Shown here: in pieces, positions 12,001 through 22,935 of the stretch | How the letters are laid out: every line of letters begins with the position of its first letter | How positions within the stretch are numbered: position 1 is the stretch's first letter | From: Oxytricha trifallax | Taxonomy: Eukaryota > Ciliophora > Spirotrichea > Sporadotrichida > Oxytrichidae | Direction: 5' to 3' | NCBI GenBank assembly: GCA_000711775.1 | Contig: ARYC01000114.1 | Span: forward strand, 1-64,000 | Length of the DNA: 64,000 nucleotides | Notes under the pieces: model-generated | Database searches by the model: none | Seen by the model: only the letters and a program-made list of their open reading frames with translations | What the model was told of the DNA's origin: nothing | Translations under genes and position numbers: made by a program

Positions 12001-12420
12001 AAGTTTAAAACTTTGATCGTTTAATAGATTAAATCAAGGGTTTAGATATAGTTTTAACGGCTGCCCTATATTAATTAATTAAGATTAAAACTTTAAAACT
12101 TAAATTCGATTATAGAAAAATGGAGTGCTCCCACTGCACCAGACCCTAGCAGGAAGACCCACGCCAGAGTCGCCAAGATCGTCTCTTACTATGAAAAGGT
12201 CAAGACCAAGCTGTACATCCCTCCCATCGACAGCATTGTGGACGAGGTCGAGGTCGAGGCCGCCCCTGAAGGTCGCGAGGAGGTCGAGGTGGCTTGGCAT
12301 TGGTTCCTCAGTGTATCTCCCACATACAAGTAAAGGCTCCTGCAGAGATCCCTAAGTCACAGCTCCATAAGGGAGGTCTGGCCACTAGCCTGCATTCACG
12401 ACAGAGATACATCTTCCTGA
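9032..12420 (+). CDS. GC-rich host gene of unknown function, split by a transposon and two introns
   Basis: Coding stretches at 9032-9404, 11104-11781, 11854-11998 and 12126-12420 are far more GC-rich than the flanks and use TAG/TAA as Gln. Two GT-AG introns are supported: 11782-11853 (GTAAGTTC...ATCGAG) and 11999-12125 (GTAAGTTT...TGGAG); removing each joins frames exactly (IRAELRQGVCC; LFAPTAPDPSRK). The stop is TGA at 12418-12420. The N-terminal part starts at ATG 9032 (MLSPNNQVSHRIIPF). The last exon holds RVAKIVSYYEKVKTKLYIPP and an acidic VDEVEVEA stretch. A palindromic element is inserted at 9405, and frame changes near 11418 and 11510 suggest decay or sequence errors. No family recognised. 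Confidence 0.55.
9405..11103. mobile_element. Palindromic (MITE-like) element with TGAGTAAAAATTT ends, carrying an insert
   Basis: The left end 9405-9475 (TGAGTAAAAATTTAAACATT...) is the reverse complement of 11034-11103. The inner arms, about 10575-10750 and 10860-11033, are also inverted copies of each other (CCAACCCAAATCTATATATGG in both). Thus a foldback element of about 600 bp has been opened in its left arm by roughly 1.1 kb (9476-10575) containing an ORF. The right arm is continuous. It lies inside the GC-rich gene. A second copy with the same terminal motif is at 16762-17320. A target-site duplication was not resolved. Confidence 0.85.
9577..10400 (+). CDS. ORF nested inside the palindromic element, unknown function
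   Basis: ATG at 9577 opens 126 codons to TGA at 9955 (starts MKNILILLKVIVMDH; contains TEASAYMTKMFTSTEY and VRKLQQQIQRIYESM). Protein-like reading continues in a second frame (LRENAKAAAEFLSCHAEF) and a third (ITDLDYFDEKWNAHC, ITAVLVSNLAREIVMN, KYGVVFFKCLNQISKL) to about 10400, each step needing one added base. The consistency of composition argues for one protein of roughly 270 residues with two single-base losses. It sits between the outer and inner left arms of the host palindrome, so it arrived as an insert. No family recognised. Confidence 0.5.
11782..11853 (+). other. GT-AG intron, 72 bp
   Basis: Starts GTAAGTTC, ends ATCGAG; AT-rich interior inside a GC-rich gene; removal joins AGG-G to CG-GAA in frame. 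Confidence 0.6.
11999..12125 (+). other. GT-AG intron, 127 bp
   Basis: Starts GTAAGTTT and ends AATGGAG; removal joins ATT-TT to TGCTCCC in frame (LFAPTAPDP). An earlier acceptor (TATAG at 12109-12113) gives the wrong frame. Confidence 0.5.
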
Positions 12421-13301
12421 TCAGGGATGGGACAAACAGCTTCTTGAAACTGAGAGAGATTCTTTTAGTAATATTCATAATGTTAAATTTCACTTTCCAC
12501 CCACTTTTGCATTTCTCCTAATGGGGTTTCATTTTTTCAGAAATTAAATTTATTTAAAGTTCATTTATTAATTTATCATTCTCACGATTGCTTAAAAAAT
12601 TAATCTTGGGGTTTCAACTATAAAATGAAGTTTGTGTTAATAATAATTTATTATTATCAGATTCTTAATTTATTGAGAAATAGCTTAAATTAAAAAAAAT
12701 TATAGTAAATATATTGCATTAATTGAACTGACTCATGAATACATGAACATTCCTTATATTTTGTATTATTATATTGTAAGGGAAGTTTATAAAAATCATT
12801 CAAATTTTTATATAAAAAAATAGAATAATTTATGAAACCATATTTCATAATCTATAAATCCCATTTATGAGAAAACTTCAAAAAGCACTTAATAAATTTT
12901 TTAGTTTGAATGTTTTAAAGAGAGGACTTGTTGCTTGATAAAATAAATATGAAAAATTCTTTAATTTTATTTGGAATTTCAAGGAAAATTTAAATTTACT
13001 TTACATAAATTTCCTCACATATCCTTAAAATATATAACAATTTCCTATACGGTGAGTACAACTGTGGTGATAGCCTTGCTCATGTTTAGCATATCAAGTT
13101 CGGAAACCAAAGTGGATGCGCTTGAATCTAAAGTAAAAATTTTGAATCTAAAGTCAAAACTTTAATCAGGATAAATTTATTTGTGGATACTTAAGCTGTG
13201 ACGTACACTGGGAATGCTTCCATTCACAAGGGGGAGCAAGCCATTTTTATAATAATAATTGAAGGCTTTTTTCATAAAATTTATAGATTATAGTTATAAA
13301 T

Positions 13302-13700
13302 TCAAGCCTTTGCATTCATCATTGTAGACTTAATAAGGTTGAAAGCTGAGACAACATTAGAAATCCAATCCTTGATTTCAGTAGGTCTATTAATTAATGG
13401 AAATTATTGCTATCAATATCAATATATTAGACACTAAAGCCTACCTATAGTATTGAAACTGCTGGTGATATAGTCATTGAGTGCCAAAAAATCCTTGTAA
13501 CACTCATCAGCCTGTGTCTATGGATGTCTCTTCGCAAAAATTTATTGTAAGCAGCGAAGGTCACTTCTAATCCATCTTCTATTGCTTTGATGTATTTTTT
13601 GTTCTCTTTGAAGGTCTTAGTGGCTTGAAGGGAGATTTAAAATGCTGGGGAGTAGGACATCAGAGCTACGAGAGTTGTGAATTAAACAGCAATCTTCAAT
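13302..13700 (-). CDS. Small predicted secreted protein, start codon missing
   Basis: The minus strand from 13700 reads KIAVQFTTLVALMSYSPAFQ, a typical signal peptide, then a helical segment (ATKTFKENKKYIKAIEDGLE), a CYKDFLALNDYITSSFN segment and TEIKDWISNVVSAFNLIKST, ending at TGA 13302-13304. The frame changes once at a run of five T near 13545, where one more T restores it. An insert between SSFN and RPTEIK is bounded by AAT repeats and would be a small IES. The codon at the expected start is TTG rather than ATG, so the first segment with the ATG is probably elsewhere. Another gene with a signal peptide and an ECY..L motif lies at 22936-23918. Confidence 0.55.
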
Positions 13701-14149
13701 TATAAAGGATTTTATTTTTAAGTAAATTAGATTATTTAATATTATTGCTGAAATAACTAAGAGTTAATAGCAATGTTACAATATTTTACTAAATTGCTTT
13801 GTTTTTTATAATATTAGTGTCAGTCAACATTAGTATTTATTCAACTAATTTATTAATCTTTTAATTATTAAAGAATCTTTTTATTTTTTATTTATATATT
13901 AGTGAATTATGATTAGATTACTATGAATTTAATTATTTTTTATCGATGAACATTCAATAATAATTTAATTAATATTTTGAAAATTTATAATTTTTAGTTC
14001 ATAATAATCTGAATATTCTAATTCTGCCAATTGCCAAAGATCATAAATAATTGTAAAAATATAGTTATATCAAAATTCATAACTATAATTGTTCTTTCTG
14101 TTGTTAAAGATGTAAATTTGATCTCTAAAAATATTGACAAGAAGACTAA

Positions 14150-14490
14150 GAGATGAAAACTAAAATAAAAAAACATCTATAAAAAAGAAGCGAAAGAATA
14201 AAAAAGAGATTAGTCTTTGGTTGTTGACACGCTGACCGGTCCAGGCAAGGGACAAGCTCCTCAGGAACCATCTTGATGATTCTGCGAGTTTGTGGTCCAA
14301 AGAGGCAAATCAAGACGTGGGATGAGATGACAAGAGACAAGAGACAAGACCCCCAGGAGCACCTGTGAGAGGCACATAGGTCCAAACGGCTAAAATCACT
14401 CCCCTAGCTGAAGAAGTACCGGAGACAAAAGACGCAAAGGACTTACATTTTAGGCAATAGATATAACCTCAAGGAATGATTCAAACTATC
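14150..14490 (+). CDS. Coding-like GC-richer fragment, unknown
   Basis: A local rise in GC content with protein-like readings on the plus strand (KDQ..LVVDTLTGPGKGQAPQEP, then APVRGTQVQTAKITPLAEEV and ETKDAKDLHF) interrupted by a TGA and a frame change. It resembles in composition the GC-rich gene just upstream, of which it may be a decayed or displaced piece. No start, stop or family can be assigned. Confidence 0.3.
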
Positions 14491-14511
14491 TAATATATAT
14501 ATATATACGCT

Positions 14512-14512
14512 C

Positions 14513-14543
<31 letters not shown>

Positions 14544-14560
14544 GCAACAACAACAATAAT
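14512..14560. repeat. (AAT)n / (CAA)n microsatellite
   Basis: About ten AAT units followed by AGCAACAACAACAAT, preceded by (TA)7. Confidence 0.9.
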
Positions 14561-15827
14561 TATTTATTTAATAGTAGAGATCTTATTTTCTAGTTTTCAT
14601 ATGCGTCTTTCCTTAAGTTATTCATCATCATCATCACATCATGAAATTTGAAAATAAAATAAATATTAAATATTATGTCACGGACAGTTAAAGTTGAATT
14701 AAAAATTTTTAAGGGTAAGAGTGAAAAACTAAAATTCGATGATATTTGAGCTTTTATATAAAAAGTAGGGAATATCCAATGGTTTTGTTATCCGTACTTG
14801 GTAAAAACGCGAAATTCTCGTGTGGAACTTATAAGTTGATGAAAGCACATGTCATAGCATAATAAGTCTGAATTTCTCTTATAATAAATAGGAAATCTGG
14901 ACGACAATCGAGTTTTATGATTACTCGTTATGGTTCTGAAGATAAAGGATTTCATAAGAATCCTTGATAGGATTTAAAAAAGAGAAAACTAAAGAAATTT
15001 AATAAATAAGTATTGGAGCAATAGATATATCTATTGAGAAGTTTAATCAAGTTCAATGTACATCAAGAGATTAGATTAATCCAATCATATACCATTTTCT
15101 TTTGCCGTCTCTTTTGAATATGAGAAAAATTAAGTAAAAATTCAATAGCGTCTGATTTTGCTCTATTAAAAATATTTTATTTTTAAAAAAGAAATTTCTT
15201 ATAAGATAAAACATGGCACTCTAGGTCACTTCTCAAGCAGCTGTGCAGCTTGAGCATTAATATTGAGTGTGTTGCCTATAATTTCTTTCCCTGCAAACTT
15301 CATAGGTATGTCTCAAATTCAAGTGAGCATTTCGTGTTGTTGTGATAATGCTTTTTATCTTTACTCTGATTAAAGAGGAATTTTTGCTGCAATATTTTTT
15401 GGCATATTTCTAGAACTATTGATGCTAGAGCCTATAAATCTAATGTAAAATCCCCATCTCCAATCCTTTTTTAAATATATTAAGGTGTATAAAGCGTTGT
15501 CAAGTAAATAAGCTTCAACTCTCTTTGAACTTTTGTAAATTGACTAGTTTATAATAAATTAGGAGCGCCACTTAATTAATTATTATAAGAAGCAATTTAT
15601 GGAGAAATTTTAATGAAATGGAAGTAAAACTCTGAAACTTATAGAAAGCCGCTCCATTTTTACTATTTATCTGACTAATGGTAGAGCAAGGTAAGTTTTT
15701 CACCTTAAACTAGCGTAATAACCATAGTTGAGCTGTTCTTGCCAATTTAGGAGGCAACAAAAACCTCATTCTTATATTCCTTACTAAATGAATCAGAAAA
15801 GGCTTTAAATATTTAAGAAAGTAAATA

Positions 15828-16145
15828 AAAGGAATTCCTAACTACCCTAAATTTCAAGTAAAAAATCTATATGATGATGATGATGCTATGAGTGTATCAA
15901 ATGTAGCTAATTATCTTCCTTCAAAATTACATTTCTCCGATTAGCTAAAAGAAAAATATTTTCTTTGGAGTACTTGGAACTTTAAAAACAGAGAGCTTAC
16001 ATAAAGTAATTTAAGCTCAAAAGAAAATGATCCAGCATTTCTCTGAAGAAAAAAAGATGTACTGAATTAAATTAAGCGATACCTGGCTTTAGAAAATGTA
16101 GATGCATCCTTTCATCTCAAGTAAGCTTAGGCAACTAACTTTATA
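15828..16145 (+). pseudogene. Companion ORF of the TBE-like transposon
   Basis: Reads in two frames: an upstream one with NVANYLPSKLHFSDQLKEK and a downstream one with NIFFGVLGTLKTESLHKVIQ, LSDTWLQKMQMHPFISSK. These align with the minus-strand ORF of the array units (NYFFGILATIKGDYLKEIIQ; LSELQKHPYISSK). An in-frame TGA and a frame change show it is broken. Function unknown; probably a nucleic-acid-binding partner of the transposase (inference). Confidence 0.6.
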
Positions 16146-16379
16146 GTATAAAAATTGGCACTGCTATTTATTTTATGAAAGAGCGTAGAAAGTGAAACAC
16201 TGAGAGAAGTCTTTTTGTAAAGCATGAAATCACTAAGAGACTATAATAAGATTTAATAAATCCAGATCAATGAACAAATATGCATGAGCGAGCGCTCTGA
16301 AGAAACATGGAACTGATCATTCCATAAAAGGAGAAAAGAATAAAGAACTCCTTAAGATAGTTAATTTAATATGTAAAAT

Positions 16380-17860
16380 TATTCATTCATTTAAGTCTAT
16401 TGCTTATATATAAACATAAATCTACCTTCTCTTGCGTTCACTATAGATTTTATTGTTTCTGGAGTCATACCAGAACAATTTATAAAATCTACTCTATCAA
16501 TTTTAAAATCATGCATTAGATGTTAGAGCAGCAATTTGTTGTAACGACCTTTCAATAGCTCGCATTCAACTGAATTTCACTAAATTGAGGGATATAATCT
16601 AGAATAAATACAAGTGGTATGTTAAGGCTTCCATATTATTCCTTAAGTCTTTTATTTATGAACTGTCTAATTATCAAAAAAAATAATTAATTCTTTGTCA
16701 GCATACTTTTCAATTAGTTAAAGCAGAAAATTTAATTACCGCTCAGTCTTTATTGAGGGATTGAGTAAAAATTGATGTAATTTACAGAACTAAATGAATA
16801 ATCAATAATTTATTCACACTATTTTAATCTTAATTTTTAAGAAAAATATATTAAAACAGCATGTATCTCGAAATTTCATCGATTTGGGGATACATGCCAA
16901 TAAATTATAATTAAATTAATCAATGCTCAATAGAGTCAATAAAATGAAATTTATTTTTTAAATTATGAAAGTTCATCTATTAGACTAATAATAATTACTG
17001 AAGAGTTAAGCATATTTAATAAATAAAGCATTAATATTTAAAAATTCTTAATTTAATTTGTTTTACTGATGTACTGATAGATTTTCTATAAAAAATAATT
17101 AATAGATGAACTTTCATAATTTAAAAAATAAATTTCATTTTATTGACTCTATTGAGCATTGATTAATTTAATTATAATTTATTGGCATGTATCCCCAAAT
17201 CGATGAAATTTCGAGATACATGCTGTTTTAATATATTTTTCTTAAAAATTAAGATTAAAATAGTGTGAATAAATTATTGATTATTCATTTATTTCTGTGA
17301 ATTATATCAATTTTTACTCATTGAGATAGGATGGATAACATAAGTCTCGAAGCCGTTATCTTAGCTTATAACACCAAGTATAGCATAAGTTTAAACTATA
17401 ACCTTTTAATCATATACTTCAATGTTGCTGTACCTTTTGTACCAAGACCTTGATATGAAGGTATTAAAAGTAAATACAGCTTCATCAGCGTGTATGAACT
17501 TGATATTATGCTTTTGAGACCTCTGCATTTAATCGAATAAATAATTTAAATTAGTCTTATAAAATGGAACATTAAAGTCAATCACTCTCTTAATGCGATT
17601 AACTGTCTTGTAAGATATTCCATTCTTTTTATATATGTTGGCTATCGATTATGCAGATATGTGAAGCTCAGGAAAATGGCGATGAAACATAACAGCTCTC
17701 TATGCGATAGAGAAATGAGCCCAGTATTTAAGAGTCTTATCATTAATATTATAATCAACATGATGCTGCTAATTAATGAGTTCTAAAAAGCTTAGAAAGA
17801 AAGTGCTTTATCTTCAGATTCATGACTTACTGGGAGAGAGACCACACAGTAGGAGGAGAT
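16380..17860 (-). pseudogene. D,D34E-type transposase split by a palindromic insertion
   Basis: Minus-strand reading gives MFHRHFPELHISA, RIKRVIDF, KFIHADEAVFTFNT (first Asp-Glu), YVIHP, then after the 559 bp insertion KTERQLNFLLQLIEKYADKE, IIFFDN (second Asp) and near the end HLMHDFKIDRVDF and NAREGRF. The region expected to hold the final Glu is degraded with a TGA. The two halves join across 16762-17320 without loss of homology, so the insertion is younger than the transposase copy. TAA/TAG are read as Gln throughout. Confidence 0.7.
16762..17320. mobile_element. Palindromic MITE-like element (same family as 9405-11103)
   Basis: Arms 16762-16982 and 17099-17320 are inverted copies with only a few differences, separated by about 116 bp. 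Both ends read TGAGTAAAAATTGAT inward, matching the terminal motif of the first copy. It has no coding capacity. TTGAG occurs next to both ends and may be part of a target duplication, but the exact border is ambiguous. Confidence 0.9.
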
Positions 17861-18329
17861 ATTTTAAAAACAGCCTAGATTTAGAAGTGTATTTCAAAAT
17901 AAATTTGAGTTATTCACTTTAATCATCAAATACATAACGCAACTTAAACAATTAACTTTATATTCACTGTTATATACTTAACCCAAAACTCTCATATCCT
18001 AGACTTATTTAAATTATAAATTCTACATAAACCCTAATAAAGCTTATCTTAGTCTGCTTTTAACTATATATTAATAAATATTTAATCAAACTACAGAAGG
18101 AGTTTTGAAATTTTAATTAGATCATTCATAATAAAAAAATTAGCTAAGAAATTTTGTCTAATATATCTCTTATATTCTTATATAATTTTATTTAACTCTT
18201 AGCTTTATTTGATTTTTTCAATCTTTATTTTTATATAATTTTAATTAATAAAATCTCAAAATAGATCTATCTATTTTAATAATATCAACTAACATTTAAT
18301 TTAAAGTTTAAAAATAAATACTTTGTAAA

Positions 18330-19110
18330 TGAAACCAAAATTGAGCCTGCCATATTCTATGAACTAAACAACTTAGGAGGTTTTAAGAGAAGTAAATCCG
18401 TTTAAAGAGCACATCCAAGAAAATCAATAAAAAAAAAGAATCAAGAGGCTACTCATAAATAAAATAATACCATTAATATAAAAAATTGTAATTTAAAAAT
18501 TACTATTCAGAAAGTAAAAGGCAATGGAGACGTAATCCAGTAAAGTCAAAACAAAGATATTAAGAACATATAGAAGCGAGTCAACAAAAGAGCAAACAAA
18601 AAAAAGATGACGACTAGGATTACGAGGAAGTAAAATAGCCACAGAAAAGATAGACTCCACCAAAAAGGAGAGGGAAATCTAGCAAAAGAAGTTCAAAGGT
18701 TAGGACACCATCACATCAATACTCAACGAATAGTTAAAGATTAACACTACTATTGATTGGAAAAGAATGGCCATAAAGTATACTTGTGTGGGAATCAAAA
18801 CCCCAATGATATTTAAATTATTTATAAATATAATTAATTATATTATAAATAGATTAATTGATATTATGAGCGAATAAAATTAAATAATATTGATATTTTT
18901 ATTTATTTACGGTTTCTTAAATTTGATAACAACAAAAATGTTATTCTAAAATTAGTGAAGAAAGCAGAGTAACGGTGTTCCGTATATTTTGCTGTCCTTC
19001 CTAAGAAAATTATAATTCTAGCTAAATAATCTGGTATTGATGTACTAAGGTAGAGAACAAAAAAAGGAATATTTTTTTCTAAATGCCACGCAAACATAAA
19101 ATTTCAAATT
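18330..19110 (+). CDS. Host gene segments for a charged, nuclear-type protein
   Basis: Successive protein-like segments on the plus strand: MNQTTQEVLREVNPFKEHIQ near 18360; an acidic-then-basic, proline-containing stretch (KKDDDQDYEEVKQPQKRQ, PPKRRGKSSKRSSKVR) at 18600-18720; and a hydrophobic/basic segment (NVILKLVKKAEQRCSVYF, KIIILAKQSGIDVLRQ) at 18905-19080. The frames differ and are separated by AT-rich DNA, as expected for segments separated by IESs. The basic patches suggest a nuclear or nucleic-acid-associated role, but no domain is recognised. Confidence 0.45.
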
Positions 19111-19423
19111 AAGTCTATTTTAATTTTTTTCTAATAATCTTTAAAAAGCATATTTAAATTAAGTACCTCTAAATATTTAATTATCTAAGTGAGATTTAAA
19201 ATATCTAAAATTTAACAAATAAATAAAATTTTTGTTATAATGCTAAATAGTTAATTTATTATTTACATGCCTACATTAATTCTAATCGAGAATGGTTATG
19301 TTTGAATATTATGAGTGGGACATACCTCGCTATGATAGCTATTCAACATTATTAAAAAGATGTTTAATTATAAAATTACAAATTATAAACAGCAATAAGA
19401 GTAATCATAATTATTATTGAAAA

Positions 19424-19696
19424 ATGGCAGATTCTTAGAATAAAGCTATAGTTTTAAATTAAGCAAGATCAAATATGAATATCCCATTTATTAGTTAAAT
19501 GTTATAGATCAATAAAATATTTATTAACTAATAAATAAGTAATTTTATTTAAAGAAACTTTTATATTAAATATGTCACACATAATCAAAAAGATTTTCTT
19601 TTATAAATTCACAATAAATAAATCATTAAAGAACAACTGAAAAAGTTTTGGGGTTTAATATTAAATCACCAAAGAAAAATATGGCCAAAAAAATGA
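19424..19696 (+). CDS. Candidate 90-residue ORF, unknown
   Basis: ATG 19424 to TGA 19694-19696, 90 codons including many TAA/TAG Gln codons (starts MADSQNKAIVLNQARSNM). Adding one A in the A7 run before the stop would carry the frame on into MKIQMFKKATIKFIKEIRN. It is AT-rich and only TGA is a stop, so chance openness cannot be excluded. Confidence 0.35.
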
Positions 19697-19849
19697 AGAT
19701 TTAGATGTTCAAAAAAGCAACCATTAAATTTATAAAAGAAATTAGAAATTTGAATAAAATGCTAAGATGTAAATAATTAGTCAAGTAAAATAAGTTAAAG
19801 CATCTACTTTTATTAAATAATTTTAAATATTAAACTCAACAAACACGTT

Positions 19850-20395
19850 TTTTATTATATTATTGCACCTTTCTAATATAATAAATTAAATTATCCTTTC
19901 TTTATTTCGTTCATTATGCGCAAAGTGAATTAGTTAGATTTCTTATAATTACTTAATATCTATTATATCTTTGCAATACTTTACTTTTTACCTTTATTTA
20001 ATTTCTAAACTTGCCATCTGTGAATTTTATCTTGTTATTTTTAGGAATTAGCTCTGATTTCTTTGATTGTATCTTTTGATTCTTTCCTTCTCTTTTGGGT
20101 CAACTATGTAATTTAATATTTACCTAAGATAGTTGCATGCTCTAACAATACAATATCTTCAATAAATTTAATTGCCTCATATACAACCTTCTTACTATGA
20201 TTTTAACTAAACTTATTGATTATTTATAATGATTAGAGCTAAAATAAAACATACTTCCCCGTATCGATCAATTATATTAAACCAGCACTACACATTCATC
20301 TCACTTAACTGAGCTAATGTGCCACTATTTTCTGAACCAAGATAGTAGTGAATAAAACAGCAGTCTTCTTTTATATAGACTTATTTCAATGGAAA
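19850..20395 (-). CDS. Host gene with a 70 bp IES, unknown function
   Basis: Minus-strand reading from 20395: KEDCCFIHYYLGSENSGTLA, QLSEMNVQCWFNIIDRYGEV, then, across a 70 bp insert flanked by GTAT repeats, YEAIKFIEDIVLLEHATILG in the same frame. Downstream the sequence is A-rich with K/Q/N-rich readings in more than one frame (VDPKEKERIKRYNQRNQ in one), so the C-terminal end is unclear. The precise restoration of a protein-like frame by removing GTAT-to-GTAT is the main evidence. No family recognised. Confidence 0.55.
20181..20254. other. IES, 70 bp, pointer ATAC (GTAT on coding strand)
   Basis: Direct repeat ATAC at 20181-20184 and 20251-20254. Excision with one copy kept joins GGG-GAA-GTA-T to AT-GAG-GCA in frame. 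Confidence 0.6.
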
Positions 20396-20480
20396 ATCAG
20401 ATTATTTTTTATATTGCTAGAAAAAATTAACTTTTATTAATGTTTATAAAACGATTTTTTTACAATAGTTTAATTTTTTA

Positions 20481-21710
20481 TAATATTGCTAAAATACATA
20501 AGATTAGGAAATTAGAGAAATACAAATACTTTTTTAATATATAAGTAATTACAACTGACACTAATTTGTAAACTGTTTAATCTTAATTTGAATTAGGACA
20601 CTTTTAATCTTAATTTGAATTATAATAATTATTTATGACCAAATCGTACAAATTGTACACTAAACTAATCTAGATTATTATTTTTTTTTATATTAGGGCG
20701 TACTTTAAGAATCGTACAAATTGTACAGTAAACTAATTTGAGATAAAGTTTTTTTTTTAAATCATAATTGTACAGAATGAGATTAGTAGTACGTAGTGAT
20801 ATATAATAAAATATTAAGATGAATAATTAGAATAAATAATGGAGAATCTCTCCACACTAAACACAAATGCATCTCTGTGACTGTAACAAACCCCGAAGCC
20901 CCTTGAGTTCTTCGAATGTGTTCTTGTGATACTACCACTGTTCCCGCTGACCCTAGTCCCCATCCCACTCTCTCGCTTAGTACCGTAAATCACCTTTCTC
21001 TATTGAGTCTCCACTCTCTGCCGTCCTTGGTCCTTGCCGGTACTTACAGCTACCGGGTGTTCGAGTAGGAAAAACTGTGCTGCAAAGATGGAATAGAGAG
21101 AAGATAAGGATGTCTAAAAGAGTACGGTGTTGCAGCAGTAACAGTCGGTGGTCTTAGGACCAAGGACGGCAGAGAGTGGAGACTCAATAGAGAAAGGTGA
21201 TTTACGGTACTAAGCGAGAGAGTGGGATGGGGACTAGGGTCAGCGGAAACAGTGGTAGTATGCACAAGAACACATTCGAAGAACTCAAGGGGTTTCGGGG
21301 TTTGTTACAGTCACAGAGATGCATTTGTGTTTAGTGTGGAGAGATTCTCCATTACTTATTCTAATTATTCATCTTAATATTTTATTATATATCACTTCGT
21401 ACTACTAATCTCATTCTGTACAATTATGATTTTAAAAAAAAAACTTTATCTCAAATCAGTTTACTGTACAATTTGTACGATTCTTAAAGTACGCCCTAAT
21501 ATAAAAAAAATAATAATCTAGATTAGTTTAGTGTACAATTTGTACGATTTGGTCATAAATAATTATTATAATTCAAATTAAGATTAAAAGTGTCCTAATT
21601 CAAATTAAGATTAAACAGTTTACAAATTAGTGTCAGTTGTAATTACTTATATATTAAAAAAGTATTTGTATTTCTCTAATTTCCTAATCTTATGTATTTT
21701 AGCAATATTA
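20481..21710. repeat. 1.23 kb palindrome with 554 bp arms
   Basis: 20481-21034 and 21157-21710 are near-identical inverted repeats around a 122 bp spacer. The outer parts of the arms are AT-rich, the inner part (about 20840-21034 and 21157-21340) is GC-richer, with ACCCTAGTCCCCATCCCACT. No transposase or other long frame with TAA/TAG as Gln is evident; short standard-code frames on each arm are mirror images. It is either a foldback element or an inverted duplication. Confidence 0.95.
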
Positions 21711-22930
21711 AGCTAAGTCAACAATTGCATTTCTATAACTAACTTATTTATCGTATTATTGTAATTAAATAAATAATTATTATATTATTTATCAAATATA
21801 TTAAATATAAAATGCATCAGAATTTAATTCTTACAATAGTTTATCTTTAGATTCATCTATATATTATGCCAAAATTTCCTATAATTTCCCTCATCTCTGC
21901 GTAATTCCCTTAATTTTATTTCTAATAGTTTACAAATAAAACACATTTGTTGTAATTATAAATTTTTAATTTAATGATGAAACTAAATATTACTTTTCAT
22001 TTTTATTCTTGAGATGAAATAGAGGAATCAATCAAGAAAGTGAAACATTTTACTTAAATATTAATTTTGTAAGAATTTAAATAACTAAATTACATTAGTC
22101 GATATTTTAATAGTTTATAAGTCAGACATTTTATTGTGTTTTATAGAGGTGTGTGCTGCTTTCTATGAAGAAAATAGAGTTATCAATAAAACTACAAACA
22201 TAATATTTTAAATAATATAACGATAGTTATTAAACTTTATTTAAAATGCTAATGTAAATAGAAATAATTTATTAATAAATTGGCAATATATCATCTTATG
22301 CTCTATTATGTCCAAGAAATGATCAGAGTAATCAATTTGATTCGCAAAGATAATATTATTAATAGTAATTATTTAATTTTTCTAAAGTGACTTAAAGCGA
22401 TTAATTTGTAAATATAAAATTATCTCTGAAATTTTTTAATAGACTGAGATTAATTTGGTCATTTGGTCAAATATAGGTTGTAGTAATTTATTATTAATTT
22501 AGAAAAAATAAGTTTAAAATAAAAATCTTAAGGGATTCAGATTGTTTTTAACATCGCAATTAATCATCATATAAAATATTTTGTAATGAACAAAAAATGA
22601 ACCTAATTTATAAGAAAAGATGTGAAATTTCAATATATTCAATCATAATTTCTAGTCAAAGTTAAGATTTACGTTCAATATCCCAAATTTAAAATCAATT
22701 TATTCAGAATCCATAATAAAAAGATTGATTGCATTCTTTAATTTTATATTTATTTACTTCTGTGTGTTTTTATTTCAAATTTCATAATTATTATTTTTGT
22801 ATTATTAAGAATGCTGTTTAATTTAATTCTATCGTAAATTAAATAGTTTCATATTAAAAATTTAATAATATTTTTTAATGAAACTTTTCATTATTTGATT
22901 TGGTCAAATGTTCTATTTAGTTAAACATTT
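21711..22930. other. AT-rich DNA without recognisable gene
   Basis: No conserved coding segment, tandem repeat or long inverted repeat seen. Confidence 0.6.
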
Positions 22931-22935
22931 GCTAT

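Larger units (their letters stand above)
15620..17880. mobile_element. Second TBE-like transposon, interrupted by a palindromic element
   Basis: Contains a plus-strand companion ORF (15828-16145) and a minus-strand transposase (16380-17860) whose sequences match those of the tandem array at 40-49 kb (HADEAVFTFNT motif; FFGVLGTLK and HPFISSK motifs) but are clearly divergent. The ORFs converge here in the opposite order relative to the array units. Terminal repeats are not visible, so borders are approximate. Confidence 0.7.
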
